Position numbers and translations under genes: made by a program. Source: Sphingomonas sp. GM_Shp_1 (GTDB lineage Bacteria; Pseudomonadota; Alphaproteobacteria; Sphingomonadales; Sphingomonadaceae). From it: a stretch of DNA of 64,000 bases. Positions 24,896 to 34,471 of this stretch are shown in pieces. A model generated the notes under the pieces. The model made no database searches. It was not told where the DNA came from and saw only the letters and a list, made by a program, of their open reading frames with translations. The stretch is from positions 62,001-126,000 of the forward strand of contig NZ_JALNUR010000005.1 in the NCBI RefSeq assembly GCF_026540895.1, read 5' to 3'. Within the stretch, counting starts at the first letter, position 1; each line of letters starts with the position of its first letter.

Positions 24896-26098
24896 TCAGA
24901 CCCGCTCCACCATCAAGGCGATGCCCTGGCCCACGCCGATGCACATGAAGGCGAGCGCGTAGCGCCCCCGCGTCCGGTGCAATTCCTCGACGGCGGTCAT
25001 GACGATGCGCGCGCCCGACATGCCCAGCGGATGCCCCAGCGCGATGGCCCCACCGTTGCGGTTTACGCGCGGGTCGTCCTGGGCCAGTCCCAAATCGCGG
25101 AGCGTCGCGATCGCCTGGCTGGCAAAGGCTTCGTTGAGTTCGATCACGTCGACATCGTCGAGCGCGACGCCGGTCAGGCGGGACAGTTTGCGAGCCGCTT
25201 CGATCGGACCGACGCCCATGATGCGAGGCGCGATCCCGGCGGCGGCCATGCCGAGGATGCGCGCGCGCGGTGTCAGGCCGTGCCGTCCCGCCGCCGCTTC
25301 GGACGCGACGATCATCGCGGCCGCCCCGTCGTTCAGGCCGGAGGCGTTGCCCGCCGTCACGGTGCCGTCGGGGTGGACGACGGGTTTCAGCCGGGCCAGG
25401 GCGTCCAGGCTGGTGGCGCGGGGATGTTCGTCCTGCGTGACGATGCGCGGCTCGCCCTTTTTCTGGGGAATGGTGACGGGCACGATCTCGGCCGCCATCC
25501 GGCCGCTGGCGATGGCGGCGGCGGCTTTCTGCTGGCTGGCCAGGGCGAAGCGGTCCTGATCCTCGCGCGAGATGCGCCATTGCTCGGCGACATTTTCGCC
25601 CGTCTGCGGCATGGTGTCGACACCGTACGCCGCCCTCATCGCCGGGTTGACGAAGCGCCAGCCGAGTGTGGTGTCCTCGATCCGCTGCGCGCGGTCGAAC
25701 GGGGAGGCGGCCTTGCCCATGACATAGGGGGCGCGGGTCATGCTCTCGACGCCGCCGGCGATGACCAGCTCGGCATCCCCCGAGCGGATCGCCTGCGCGG
25801 CGCAGCCGACCGCGTTGAGGCCCGAGCCGCACAGACGGTTGACCGTCGTGCCGGGCACCACCTCTGGCAATCCCGCGAGCAGCACGGCCATGCGCGCGAC
25901 GTTGCGATTGTCCTCGCCCGCCTGGTTGGCGCAACCCAGGATGGTATCGTCCACCGCGCCCCAGTCGACATTCGCGTTGCGCTCGACCAGTGCGCGGATC
26001 GGCACGGCGGCGAGGTCGTCGGCGCGGATATCGGCCAGCGCGCCGTTCAGCCGCCCGATCGGGGTCCGAACGGCGTCGCAGAGGAAAGCGGCGGTCAT
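24896..26098 (-). CDS. pcaF: 3-oxoadipyl-CoA thiolase
   Basis: This 400-residue thiolase cleaves 3-oxoadipyl-CoA into succinyl-CoA and acetyl-CoA, the last step of the beta-ketoadipate pathway. The nucleophilic cysteine is in NRLCGSGLNAV, the catalytic histidine in GGAIALGHPLGMSG, and the second cysteine in FMCIGVGQG. Sequence features such as VRTPIGRLNGALA and GCANQAGEDNRNVARM are those of PcaF rather than fatty-acid thiolases. It is the final gene of the 11-gene minus-strand operon, 4 bp after pcaD. Confidence 0.93.
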   Translation of the reverse strand: MTAAFLCDAVRTPIGRLNGALADIRADDLAAVPIRALVERNANVDWGAVDDTILGCANQAGEDNRNVARMAVLLAGLPEVVPGTTVNRLCGSGLNAVGCAAQAIRSGDAELVIAGGVESMTRAPYVMGKAASPFDRAQRIEDTTLGWRFVNPAMRAAYGVDTMPQTGENVAEQWRISREDQDRFALASQQKAAAAIASGRMAAEIVPVTIPQKKGEPRIVTQDEHPRATSLDALARLKPVVHPDGTVTAGNASGLNDGAAAMIVASEAAAGRHGLTPRARILGMAAAGIAPRIMGVGPIEAARKLSRLTGVALDDVDVIELNEAFASQAIATLRDLGLAQDDPRVNRNGGAIALGHPLGMSGARIVMTAVEELHRTRGRYALAFMCIGVGQGIALMVERV

Positions 26099-26102
26099 GG
26101 GG

Positions 26103-26879
26103 TCAACTCCAGTGATTCAGGATGGCGTCGGCCAGCGCATCGGGCGCTTCGAGCGGCGCGAGATGGGCGGCGGGGAGGGCGATATGCCGTGCGCCGGGAA
26201 TGGCCGCGACCAGATGCTCGCCATGCCCGGCATAGGGTGTCGAGGTATCGCGCTCGCCCGAGATCACCAGCGTCGGACAGGCGATCCGGGCCAGCCGATC
26301 GGTCAGCGCCATGTCACGGATCGCGGCGGCGCATCCGGCATAGCCTTCGGCCCGCATCATGAGCAGCCCGCGCCGGATCGTCGCGGCATGGCCGGGCCGC
26401 TCGGCGATGAAGGCGGGGGAGAGGAAGCGCGACATGGCAAGGTCCACGATCCCCGCCAGCCCCTCGCGACGCACCGTGTCGACCCGCGTGGTCCAGGCGG
26501 CGCGGTCCATCGTGGCGGAGGTGCAGATCGGTATCAGGCCCGTCACCCGGTCGGGCATGTCCAGTGCCATCTGCATCGCGATCATGCCGCCCAGCGACAC
26601 GCCCGCCACCTGGGCCCTATCCCATCCGGCCGCGTTCATGACCGCCGCGACGTCATGCGCCAGCCCGGCCAAGGTATAATCGCCCGGCGGCGCGTCCGAA
26701 GCGCCATGCCCACGCGTGTCGATCCTGAGCAGGGCGACATGTTCGCGCAACAGCGGCAGGACCGGGCTCCACAGGTCCATGTCGGTGCCGATCGAGTTGA
26801 GCAGCACCAGTCGCGGCCGATCCGCTTCGCCCTCGACCTTCCAATAGAGGGCTGCACCGTCGGATGTCACGAACGGCAT
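26103..26879 (-). CDS. pcaD: 3-oxoadipate enol-lactonase
   Basis: This 258-residue alpha/beta hydrolase starts at 26879, overlapping the pcaJ stop in an ATGA junction; the longer open frame runs inside pcaJ. The nucleophile elbow is VAGVSLGGMIAMQ, the acid lies in the CPTLVISGERDTSTP segment, and the histidine in ALPAAHLAPLEAP. It converts 3-oxoadipate enol-lactone, made by CatC, into 3-oxoadipate. There is no fused carboxymuconolactone decarboxylase domain, consistent with a catechol rather than protocatechuate branch. Confidence 0.9.
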   Translation of the reverse strand: MPFVTSDGAALYWKVEGEADRPRLVLLNSIGTDMDLWSPVLPLLREHVALLRIDTRGHGASDAPPGDYTLAGLAHDVAAVMNAAGWDRAQVAGVSLGGMIAMQMALDMPDRVTGLIPICTSATMDRAAWTTRVDTVRREGLAGIVDLAMSRFLSPAFIAERPGHAATIRRGLLMMRAEGYAGCAAAIRDMALTDRLARIACPTLVISGERDTSTPYAGHGEHLVAAIPGARHIALPAAHLAPLEAPDALADAILNHWS

Positions 26880-27529
26880 CAGGCGACGCCTTCCAGTATA
26901 TCCGCGGCGAACGGCGCGGCGGTCTTGGTGCGCACCTCCTCCAGCGTGACGCCGGGCGCCAGTTCGATCAGGCGCAGCCCCGGCTTGTCGCAGGCCATGA
27001 CGCACAGGTCGGTGACGATCAGGTCGACACAGGCCTTGCCGGTCAGCGGCAGGGTGCATTCGGGCAGGATCTTCGGGCTGCCCGCCTTGCTGGCATGGTC
27101 CATCACGACGACGATGCGCTTGACGCCCGCGACCAGGTCCATCGCGCCGCCCATGCCCTTCACCATCTTGCCGGGGATCGTCCAGTTGGCGATGTCGCCG
27201 CCCGCCGACACCTCCATCGCGCCTAGCACCGCCATGTCGATATGGCCGCCCCGGATCATCGCGAAGCTGTCGGCCGAGGAGAAGAAGCTGGAGGTCGGCA
27301 GGGTCGTCACCGTCTGCTTGCCCGCATTGATCAGGTCCGGATCCGCCTCGCCCTCGTACGGGAAGGGCCCGATGCCGAGCAGGCCATTCTCCGACTGGAG
27401 CGTCACGTTCACGCCCTCGGGCACATGGTTGGCCACCAGGGTCGGAATGCCGATGCCCAGATTGACGTAGAAGCCGTCCCGAAGCTCACGCGCGGCGCGC
27501 GCCGCCATTTCGTCGCGGGTCCAGCTCAT
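26879..27529 (-). CDS. pcaJ: 3-oxoadipate CoA-transferase, subunit B
   Basis: This 216-residue class-I CoA-transferase beta subunit begins [19 protein letters not shown]. The catalytic glutamate is in the motif [10 protein letters not shown]. Together with PcaI it moves CoA from succinyl-CoA to 3-oxoadipate. Its start overlaps the pcaI stop (ATGA) and its stop overlaps the pcaD start, so the three are tightly coupled. Confidence 0.92.
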   Translation of the reverse strand: MSWTRDEMAARAARELRDGFYVNLGIGIPTLVANHVPEGVNVTLQSENGLLGIGPFPYEGEADPDLINAGKQTVTTLPTSSFFSSADSFAMIRGGHIDMAVLGAMEVSAGGDIANWTIPGKMVKGMGGAMDLVAGVKRIVVVMDHASKAGSPKILPECTLPLTGKACVDLIVTDLCVMACDKPGLRLIELAPGVTLEEVRTKTAAPFAADILEGVA

Positions 27530-28239
27530 GCCGCCGTCTCCCGGGCGCGCGTCGTCAGCTTCTCGATCCGCTTCTCGTTGATCGTGCTGAGCACGATGCG
27601 GTCGACATAGATGCCCGGCGTGTGGACATGATCCGGGTCGAGCGCGCCCGCCTCGACGATTTCCTCGACCTCGACCACCGTCACCTTGCCCGCGGTCGCC
27701 ATGTTCGGGTTGAAGTTGCGCGCGGTCTTGCGGAACATCAGGTTCCCCGCCGGATCGGCCTTCCACGCCTTGATGATCGACAGGTCGGCGCGCAGCCAGG
27801 TCTCGCGGACATAGTCCTGGCCGTCGAACGTCTCGACCGGCTTGCCCTCGGCCACCACCGTGCCCACGCCGGTCCGTGTGTAGAAGGCCGGGATGCCCGC
27901 CCCGCCTGCGCGGATGCGCTCGGCCAGCGTGCCTTGCGGGTTCAGTTCCAGCTCCAGTTCGCCCGACAGATATTGCTGCTCGAACAGCTTGTTATCCCCG
28001 ACATAGCTGGAGATCATCCTGGCGACCTGGCGGCTTTCCAGCAGCATCCACAGCCCGAAGCCGTCCGCCCCGGCATTGTTGGAGATGACCGTCAGCCCCT
28101 TCACCCCGCTCTTGCGCACTTCGGGGATCAGGCTTTCGGGATTGCCCGACAGCCCAAAACCGCCCGACATGATCGTCATGCCGTCGAACAGCAACCCGTC
28201 GAGCGCAGCAGCGGGTGAGGGGTAAATCTTGCTTTTCAT
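27526..28239 (-). CDS. pcaI: 3-oxoadipate CoA-transferase, subunit A
   Basis: This 237-residue class-I CoA-transferase alpha subunit starts [16 protein letters not shown]. It contains the glycine-rich CoA-binding stretch [15 protein letters not shown] and the segment [12 protein letters not shown]. It works as a heterodimer with PcaJ in the cytoplasm. The start at 28239 is preferred over a longer frame inside benD; it lies 10 bp downstream of the benD stop. Confidence 0.92.
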   Translation of the reverse strand: MKSKIYPSPAAALDGLLFDGMTIMSGGFGLSGNPESLIPEVRKSGVKGLTVISNNAGADGFGLWMLLESRQVARMISSYVGDNKLFEQQYLSGELELELNPQGTLAERIRAGGAGIPAFYTRTGVGTVVAEGKPVETFDGQDYVRETWLRADLSIIKAWKADPAGNLMFRKTARNFNPNMATAGKVTVVEVEEIVEAGALDPDHVHTPGIYVDRIVLSTINEKRIEKLTTRARETAA

Positions 28240-28249
28240 ATCGCTCCAG

Positions 28250-29026
28250 TCAGCCCAGATCGCCACCGGCCACGGGCAGGACCGAGCCGGTAATGTAGGA
28301 AGCCTCGTCAGAGGCCAGGAAGAGGATGGGCGCGATCTGCTCGTCCAGCGTGGCATAGCGCCCCAGGAAGGTGGAGGTGGTGACCTGCTCCACCGCCTCG
28401 GCCATCCAGGCCTGTTCGCGCGCGTTGTCGCCCTCCGGGTTGCGCGGCACGGCGCGCGGCGGGGCCAGCGTGCCGCCGGGCGCGGTCGCGACGACGCGGA
28501 TGCCCTGGTCGCCATATTCCATCGCCAGGCTCTGGGTGAGGGCGTTGATCCCGCCCTTCGCCGCCGAATAGGGTACGCGCCTTATGCCGCGCGTCGCGTT
28601 GGAGGACACGTTGACGATCGTGCCGCCGCCCTGGCGCAGCATGATCGGGAGGACGGCGTGACAACCCCAGAGTGTCGGCATCAGCGAACGGCGGATTTCC
28701 GCCTCGATCTGCTCGGGCTCGAACGCGGCGAAAGGGCGCATCCGGATCGCGCCGCCGACATTGTTGACCAGGATGTCGATCCGACCAAAAGCCACCACCG
28801 CCGCCGCCATCGCGGCGGCCGCGCCGTCATGGGTTTCGAGGTCGCAGACGAAGAACGCCGCCGCCCCGCCCGCTTCCTCCGCCACGTCGGCCACGAACTC
28901 GGCGCGGTCGACCAGCAGGACGGCGGCCCCCTCGGCGGCGGCGCGCAACGCTACGCCGCGCCCGATGCCCTGGGCGGCCCCCGTCACCACCATGACCTTG
29001 TCGCGGAAACGTCCGGCGAAGGTCAT
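28250..29026 (-). CDS. benD: cis-1,2-dihydroxybenzoate (benzoate diol) dehydrogenase
   Basis: This 258-residue short-chain dehydrogenase has the NAD motif GAAQGIGRG, the NNVGG motif, and catalytic Ser, Tyr and Lys in VSSNATRG and YSAAKGG. BenD-like features include WGCHAVLPIMLRQGGGTIVN. It oxidises and decarboxylates the benzoate cis-diol to catechol with NAD. The start at 29026 overlaps the benC stop by 4 bp. Gene order benABCD fixes the assignment. Confidence 0.92.
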   Translation of the reverse strand: MTFAGRFRDKVMVVTGAAQGIGRGVALRAAAEGAAVLLVDRAEFVADVAEEAGGAAAFFVCDLETHDGAAAAMAAAVVAFGRIDILVNNVGGAIRMRPFAAFEPEQIEAEIRRSLMPTLWGCHAVLPIMLRQGGGTIVNVSSNATRGIRRVPYSAAKGGINALTQSLAMEYGDQGIRVVATAPGGTLAPPRAVPRNPEGDNAREQAWMAEAVEQVTTSTFLGRYATLDEQIAPILFLASDEASYITGSVLPVAGGDLG

Positions 29027-30054
29027 GCCGCCACCGCGACCGGCGCTTCGCTGGGCGCGAATTTCTCGTAATGGAAATGCTTCGGCTCGACGCCCTTGTC
29101 GCGCAGGAAGACGCGCACCGCCTCGACCATTGGCGGTGGCCCGCACAGATAGATGTCGCAGTCGCCTGCGTTCAGATGCGCATCGGTCAGGTGATCGGTG
29201 ACATAGCCCTTCAGCGGATGCGCGCTCTGCGGATCGGCGACGCACATGGTCCAGCTCAGCGAGGGGAGTCGCGCCGCCAGTGCCTCGATCCGTGCGATCT
29301 CGACCATGTCGCCGTCGCGGGTCACGCCGTAGATCAGGTGGAGCGGCTGGTCCGTGCCCGTGTCGGCCAGCACCTCCAGCATCGACAGGATCGGGGCGAG
29401 CCCGGTGCCGCCCGCCAGCAGGATCGTCGGCCGCTCGACCGCTCGCAGGAAGAAGCTGCCCTGCGGTCCGACGAAACTCATGCGTGCGCCGGGCTTCGCC
29501 TGGGAGGTCAGCCATTCGCTCATCAGCCCGCCGGGCATGTTGCGGATCAGGAAGCTGGCCTCCGCCGCGCCGGGTTTGGAACTGAAGGAATAGGCGCGGT
29601 GCTGGTCGGTGCCGGGGACCGCCAGATTCACATATTGGCCGGGCAGGAAGCCAAGCGCGGCCGGATCGTCCAGCCGCAGGGTGAGGCGGATCGTGCTGTC
29701 CGACACCAGGTCCACCGTCGCCACCGCGCCTTCATGCACGGCAGGTTTCACCTTGCAGGCGGTGGAGGGCACCGGCACCGCGACGACGCAGTCGGACGAG
29801 ACGCGCATCTGGCAGGTCAGGACCAGCCCTTCCTCCGCCTCGTCGGCGGTCAGCGCCTCGTCGATATAATCGTCGCCTAGATCATAGACGCCTTGCTCGC
29901 AGCGGCATTTGCAGGTGCCGCACACGCCGTCCGAACAGTCCATCGGCAGGTTGATCTTCTGGCGGAACGCGGCGTCCAGCACGGTCTCGCCCGGGTCGCA
30001 GGTGATGAAGCGCGTCGCCCCATCCTCGAAATTCAGTGCGATACGGTGGCCCAT
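29023..30054 (-). CDS. benC: Benzoate 1,2-dioxygenase reductase component
   Basis: This 343-residue electron-transfer protein has an N-terminal plant-type 2Fe-2S ferredoxin (CSDGVCGTCKC, later LTCQM), a central FAD domain (about 110-200: HRAYSFSSKPG) and a C-terminal NAD domain (LLAGGTGLAPILSMLEVL, DIYLCGPPPMVEAV). It passes electrons from NADH to the BenAB oxygenase. Length and domain order match the BenC/XylZ group. Confidence 0.94.
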   Translation of the reverse strand: MGHRIALNFEDGATRFITCDPGETVLDAAFRQKINLPMDCSDGVCGTCKCRCEQGVYDLGDDYIDEALTADEAEEGLVLTCQMRVSSDCVVAVPVPSTACKVKPAVHEGAVATVDLVSDSTIRLTLRLDDPAALGFLPGQYVNLAVPGTDQHRAYSFSSKPGAAEASFLIRNMPGGLMSEWLTSQAKPGARMSFVGPQGSFFLRAVERPTILLAGGTGLAPILSMLEVLADTGTDQPLHLIYGVTRDGDMVEIARIEALAARLPSLSWTMCVADPQSAHPLKGYVTDHLTDAHLNAGDCDIYLCGPPPMVEAVRVFLRDKGVEPKHFHYEKFAPSEAPVAVAA

Positions 30055-30078
30055 GATATCCTCTCCGGGGGCCGGGCG

Positions 30079-30567
30079 TCAGACGTGATAGACGTCGATC
30101 ACCTGGCGGATATAGTCGTTCTTGAGCACGACCTTCTTGTGGGTGATGAGCGGCTGCGCGCCCGTCGCGTCGATGGTGTAGAAGGACGTGCCGAAGAAGC
30201 TCAGCGTCTCGTTGTAGCGGTGGCTCAGCGTGTGCCAGTTGAACCGCACCTGCATCTGCCCGTCGGTCTCGCCGAGAATCTCGACGTTCGAGACGGCGTG
30301 ATTGGTGCGCGGCTCGGGCATGCTCGCCCCCGACCGCTCGGTCTTGATGCGGAAGACCCGGTCCTCCAGCCCGTCGCGATCGGGATAATAGATCAGCGAG
30401 ATCTCACGCTGCGGGTCCTCGACGATCCGGTCGTCATCGTCCCAGGCGGGCATCCAGAAGACCGCGTGCGGGGCATAGCAGGCCAGCCACTCGTCCCATT
30501 CCCGGTCGTCGAGCAGCCGCGCCTCCCGATAGAGGAAGGCGAGGAGCCGGTCATAGGTCAGGCTCAT
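30079..30567 (-). CDS. benB: Benzoate 1,2-dioxygenase small (beta) subunit
   Basis: This 162-residue cystatin-like ring-hydroxylating dioxygenase beta subunit ([53 protein letters not shown]) is the structural partner of BenA. The start at 30567 overlaps the benA stop by 4 bp, so the subunits are coupled. Confidence 0.93.
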   Translation of the reverse strand: MSLTYDRLLAFLYREARLLDDREWDEWLACYAPHAVFWMPAWDDDDRIVEDPQREISLIYYPDRDGLEDRVFRIKTERSGASMPEPRTNHAVSNVEILGETDGQMQVRFNWHTLSHRYNETLSFFGTSFYTIDATGAQPLITHKKVVLKNDYIRQVIDVYHV

Positions 30568-31940
30568 GCCGCCACCTCCAGCCGGTCGACCGGCCGCAGC
30601 CTGGCGCCACCATTGTCGCCGCCATCGCGGTCGAGCGCGGCGATCAGCGTTCGTGCCCAATATTCATGCTGGCGGACGAACAGCCCCTCGTCCTCGCTGC
30701 GTCCGCCGCTGAGCAGGGGTTCGAGGCCCAGCGCCCGCGCATTGTCGTCCGGCCCCGCGACACAGTGGGTCGCCCCGCGGCTGAGGTCGTTCCACAGCTC
30801 GCCCGCGCCCTCATAGGCCTTCTGGCAGGAGCGGAATTCCTCCAGATCGTCGGGCGTGCCCATGCCGCTGACGTTGAAGAAATCCTCATATTGCCGGATG
30901 CGCAGCGCGCGGTCGGCATCGCTCTCGCCCCTCGGCGCGAAGCAATAGATGGTCACTTCGGTGCGATCGACCGCGATGGGGCGGACGACGCGGATCTGGG
31001 TCGAGAACTGGTCCATCAGATAGACATTGGGATAGAGGCACAGATTGCGGGTCTGATCGACGATCAGCTTCGCGCGCTCCTCCCCGACCCGCGCCGCCAG
31101 CGCCTCGCGATGCGCGTAGATGGGGCGCACTTCGGGATTGAGCAGCCGTGTCCAGAGCAGGATATGGCCATGCTCGAAGGCATAGACGCCGCCGACGCTC
31201 TTCGACCAGCCATCGGGGTCGACCGCCTTGACCGAGTCCTCCTTGCGACGGCCGGTGGTCGCGGCATAATTCCAGTGGACCGCGCTGACATGATAGCCAT
31301 CAGCGCCATTTTCGATCTGCAGCTTCCAGTTGCCGTCATAGATATAGGAGGAGTTGCCGCGCAGCACCTCCAGCCCTTCGGGCGCCTGGTCGACCATCTG
31401 GTCGATGATCAGGCGGGTCGAGCCGAGCCAGTCCTCCAGCGGCGGCACATCGGCGTTGAGGCTGCCGAACAGGAAGCCGCGATAATTCTCGAACCGGGCG
31501 ACGCGGGCCAGGTCGTGCGACCCCTCGGTGTTGAATCCGGCGGGATAATCGCCGGTCTTGCCGTCCTTCACCTTCAGCAGCTTGCCCGCATTGCTGAAGG
31601 TCCAGCCATGGAACTGGCAGGTGAAGCTGCCCTTGTTGCCATGTTTGCGACGGCACAGCATTGCGCCGCGATGCGCGCAGGCGTTGATGACCGCGTTCAA
31701 CGCGCCGGTCTTGTCGCGGGTGATGATGATCGGCTGGCGACCGATATGGGTGGTGAAATAGTCGTTATTCTCCGGAATCTGGCTTTCATGCGCCAGATAA
31801 ACCCAGTTGCCCTCGAAGATGTGCTTCATCTCCAGCTCGAACAGGTCGGGGTCGGTGAACATGTCCCGGCGGCATCGAAAGGCCCCGGTGGCGGGATCGT
31901 CGACGACGGCGGTGGCGAGGCGTTCGCGAAGGTCGGTCAT
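30564..31940 (-). CDS. benA: Benzoate 1,2-dioxygenase large (alpha) subunit
   Basis: This 458-residue Rieske oxygenase alpha subunit has Rieske ligands in CAHRGAML and CQFHGWTF (about 88-110). The mononuclear iron site is in [16 protein letters not shown], with an aspartate further on. Length and sequence ([20 protein letters not shown]) match BenA/XylX. It adds dioxygen to benzoate to give the cis-diol. A clear GGGAGGAC ribosome site lies upstream. It follows catA by 17 bp in the same operon. XylX-type enzymes also accept methylbenzoates, so the substrate range is open. Confidence 0.94.
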   Translation of the reverse strand: MTDLRERLATAVVDDPATGAFRCRRDMFTDPDLFELEMKHIFEGNWVYLAHESQIPENNDYFTTHIGRQPIIITRDKTGALNAVINACAHRGAMLCRRKHGNKGSFTCQFHGWTFSNAGKLLKVKDGKTGDYPAGFNTEGSHDLARVARFENYRGFLFGSLNADVPPLEDWLGSTRLIIDQMVDQAPEGLEVLRGNSSYIYDGNWKLQIENGADGYHVSAVHWNYAATTGRRKEDSVKAVDPDGWSKSVGGVYAFEHGHILLWTRLLNPEVRPIYAHREALAARVGEERAKLIVDQTRNLCLYPNVYLMDQFSTQIRVVRPIAVDRTEVTIYCFAPRGESDADRALRIRQYEDFFNVSGMGTPDDLEEFRSCQKAYEGAGELWNDLSRGATHCVAGPDDNARALGLEPLLSGGRSEDEGLFVRQHEYWARTLIAALDRDGGDNGGARLRPVDRLEVAA

Positions 31941-31957
31941 GGCATGTCCTCCCGAGA

Positions 31958-32854
31958 TCAGGCGACGGCAAGGCGGGCGCGGTGCGAGAAGGCTTCCTCC
32001 TCGGCATCGTCGGCGCGCTGCAACTGGAAGTCGAAGGCAATATGCGCGGTGTCGCCCTGGCGGTTCGGCACTGGCAGCAGCCCCTCGCGGGTGCCGAAGG
32101 CGAAGTCGTCGGCGGCGAAGGGATCGTCGCCGAAATTGATCTGGGTGGTGAGCTGGCGATAGCCGGGCGCCTCGATGAAGAAATGGACATGGGCGGGGCG
32201 GTTGCCGTGGCGGCCGAGCACCTGCATCAACTGGTCGGAGGCGCCGCCGGGCGGCACGCTATAACCGTTCGGCATCTTGGAATGGAACGCATAGCGGCCA
32301 TCGTCGGCCACCCGGATACGGCGGCGGTTGTTGAACGGCGTCTGCTCATGGGTGGGGTCGAAGTGCGAATAGAAGCCCTTCGAATTGGCGTGCCAGACAT
32401 GCAGGATCGCGTTCCTCACCGGCTCGCCGTCCAGCCCGGTGATCCGTCCGGCCATGTAGAGCGTGCTGGTATCGTCGGGATCGTCGGTCAGGTTGGCGTC
32501 ATTATCGACCAGCGGCGCGCCCTCGACATAGAGCGGCCCCTCGATGGTGCGGGGCGTGCCGCCGCTCTTGCCGGCCTCGGCATCCTTGGCGTCCAGATAG
32601 AGGTCGAGGAAATGCTCCAGGCCGACGCCGGGCATCAGCAGCCCGAACTCGTCCGCGCCCTTCTGGAGGAAGTTGACCGCGCCCCAGACCTCGTTCTCGC
32701 TGATGTCGTGCTTGACGATCAGCACCATCAGCGACTCCACCAGATCGCGCAGGATCGCCTTGACGCGCGGATCGCCCTTGTCGGAGGCCGTGCCCGCAAC
32801 GCGATCGAGCAGATCCTGGATGGCGGGGGTCTTTACGAAGCTGGTGTCCATCAC
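31958..32854 (-). CDS. catA: Catechol 1,2-dioxygenase
   Basis: This 298-residue intradiol dioxygenase has iron ligands at the expected positions: Tyr162 (GFYSHFD), Tyr198 (PNGYSVP), His222 and His224 (RPAHVHFF). An N-terminal helical dimerisation domain precedes the catalytic beta-sandwich. It cleaves catechol to cis,cis-muconate. It lies 56 bp after catC and before benA in one operon, so benzoate and catechol steps are co-expressed. Confidence 0.95.
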   Translation of the reverse strand: MMDTSFVKTPAIQDLLDRVAGTASDKGDPRVKAILRDLVESLMVLIVKHDISENEVWGAVNFLQKGADEFGLLMPGVGLEHFLDLYLDAKDAEAGKSGGTPRTIEGPLYVEGAPLVDNDANLTDDPDDTSTLYMAGRITGLDGEPVRNAILHVWHANSKGFYSHFDPTHEQTPFNNRRRIRVADDGRYAFHSKMPNGYSVPPGGASDQLMQVLGRHGNRPAHVHFFIEAPGYRQLTTQINFGDDPFAADDFAFGTREGLLPVPNRQGDTAHIAFDFQLQRADDAEEEAFSHRARLAVA

Positions 32855-32910
32855 ACTCTCCTATATTCTGTTTGTCCGGCCGCTCGTCGGCGGTCTTGTC
32901 GTTCGGGTCG

Positions 32911-33201
32911 TCAGCGGTCGTCGTCGTGGAGCGAAGAGGGGTGGCGACAGAGTGGCGTCACCCGGATCGTCATGAAGGGATAAAGCGGCAGGCTCATCAA
33001 TATGTCGTGCAGCTCGCTATTGGAGCCGACATCGAAGATGCTGACATTGGCGTAGCGCCCGACCACCCGCCAGATATGCCGCCAGGTCCCTGCACTTTGC
33101 AGCTCTTGGAACCGCGCCTTTTCTGCCGCCTTCAATCGGGCGGCTTCCTCGGCGTCGAAGCCCAGCGGGATGTTCACGTCCATTTCGACCTGGAACAACA
33201 T
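32911..33201 (-). CDS. catC: Muconolactone delta-isomerase
   Basis: This 96-residue protein has the compact CatC fold (MLFQVEMDVNIPLGFD, GTWRHIWRVVGRYANVSIFDV, LPLYPFMTIRVTPLCRHPSS), full length for the family. It converts muconolactone to 3-oxoadipate enol-lactone and works as a decamer in described cases. It starts 3 bp after the catB stop. Confidence 0.95.
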   Translation of the reverse strand: MLFQVEMDVNIPLGFDAEEAARLKAAEKARFQELQSAGTWRHIWRVVGRYANVSIFDVGSNSELHDILMSLPLYPFMTIRVTPLCRHPSSLHDDDR

Positions 33202-33204
33202 GGT

Positions 33205-34362
33205 TCAGCCTCTCCCTGCGACGACATGAAGGGTGGGGGAGCAACGGTCGCGGCGGTAAAAGGCGACGCGGTCCTCGTCCAATGCGATGCCAAGGCCAGG
33301 GCCGGTCGGCACGTTCAGGTGGAAATCGGCATAGTGGAGCGGCTCGGCCAGGATGTCCTCGGTCAGCAGCAGCGGGCCGAACAGCTCGGTCCCCCAGGCT
33401 AGCGAGGGCAGGGTGGCGCAGAGATGCGCCGACGCCGCCGTCCCCACGCCGCCCTCCAGCATGGTGCCGCCATACAGCCCGACGCCGCCCGCCTGCGCGA
33501 TCGTCGCCACCGCATGGGCGGGGATCAGGCCGCCCGACTGGGCGATCTTGACCGCGAACACCCGGGCCCCGCCGCACGCCGCAATGGCAAAGGCGTCATT
33601 GGGGCCGTGCAGCGCTTCATCGGCCATCAGCGGCACGACATGCTTGGCGGACAGCCGGGCCATCGCGGCATGATCGTGGCGGGCGACGGGCTGTTCGACC
33701 AGATCGACGCCCGCGTCCTCCAGCAGCCTCATGCCCAGATCGGCCTGCGCCTCGTTCCAATTCTGGTTGACGTCGACGCGCACGCTGCCTCGGTCGCCGA
33801 CCGCGCGCTTGATCGCGGCGACATGGGCGACATCGGCGCGCACGTCGCGCTTGCCGATCTTCAGCTTGAAGATGTCGTGCCGCCGCTCGGCCAGCACCCG
33901 CTCGGCTTCCTCGATGTCGCGGACCGTATCGCCGCTGGCCAGCGTCCAGGCGACCGGCAGCCGATCCCGGACCGCGCCGCCGCCGATCAGCGCGGAGACG
34001 GGCACGCCCAGCCGCTTGCCCATCATGTCGAGCAAGGCGGTCTCCACCGCGCATTTCGCGATATGGTTGCCGAAGACGCTTTTGGCGATCCGGGTCATCG
34101 CCGCGCCGACCTGTGCCGCGTCGCAGGTTTTCAGAACGGGGGCGATGTACGTGTCGATGGCGAGCTTGATGCCCTCCGGGCTCTCTTCGCCATAGCTGAG
34201 CCCGCCGATGGTCGTGCCTTCGCCGATCCCCTCGATTCCATCGGAATCGCGCAGCCGGACCAGCACGATCGACTGGTGGTGCATGGTCGCCATGGCGAGC
34301 ACATGCGGCCGGATCGTCGGGATGTCGACGATATAGGTATCGACCTCGGCGATCGTGGCCAT
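33205..34362 (-). CDS. catB: Muconate cycloisomerase
   Basis: This 385-residue enolase-superfamily enzyme has the catalytic lysine region FKLKIGKRD, metal ligands in VDVNQNWNE, LVEQPV and LMADEALHG, and the second lysine in FAVKIAQSGG. It turns cis,cis-muconate into muconolactone with Mn2+. It is the first gene of the minus-strand operon, divergent from a LysR-type gene with a 109-bp shared promoter region. That region carries an ATAC-N7-GTAT site. Confidence 0.94.
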   Translation of the reverse strand: MATIAEVDTYIVDIPTIRPHVLAMATMHHQSIVLVRLRDSDGIEGIGEGTTIGGLSYGEESPEGIKLAIDTYIAPVLKTCDAAQVGAAMTRIAKSVFGNHIAKCAVETALLDMMGKRLGVPVSALIGGGAVRDRLPVAWTLASGDTVRDIEEAERVLAERRHDIFKLKIGKRDVRADVAHVAAIKRAVGDRGSVRVDVNQNWNEAQADLGMRLLEDAGVDLVEQPVARHDHAAMARLSAKHVVPLMADEALHGPNDAFAIAACGGARVFAVKIAQSGGLIPAHAVATIAQAGGVGLYGGTMLEGGVGTAASAHLCATLPSLAWGTELFGPLLLTEDILAEPLHYADFHLNVPTGPGLGIALDEDRVAFYRRDRCSPTLHVVAGRG

Positions 34363-34450
34363 GCCCTCTTCCTATCCAGTTCCGTCTATATTCTTCCTGA
34401 AATTAGGTCTGCCGCTCTGGACGCGCAAAGATCATTATGGTCTGCTTGCG

Positions 34451-34465
34451 ATACTTGGAGAGTAT
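34451..34465. promoter_or_regulatory. CatM/BenM-type LysR operator (ATAC-N7-GTAT)
   Basis: ATACTTGGAGAGTAT is a perfect match to the ATAC-N7-GTAT consensus bound by BenM and CatM, muconate-responsive LysR regulators. It lies 6 bp before the LysR start and 89-103 bp upstream of catB. It could serve both autoregulation and activation of the cat-ben-pca operon. Confidence 0.65.
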
Positions 34466-34471
34466 GGGCCT

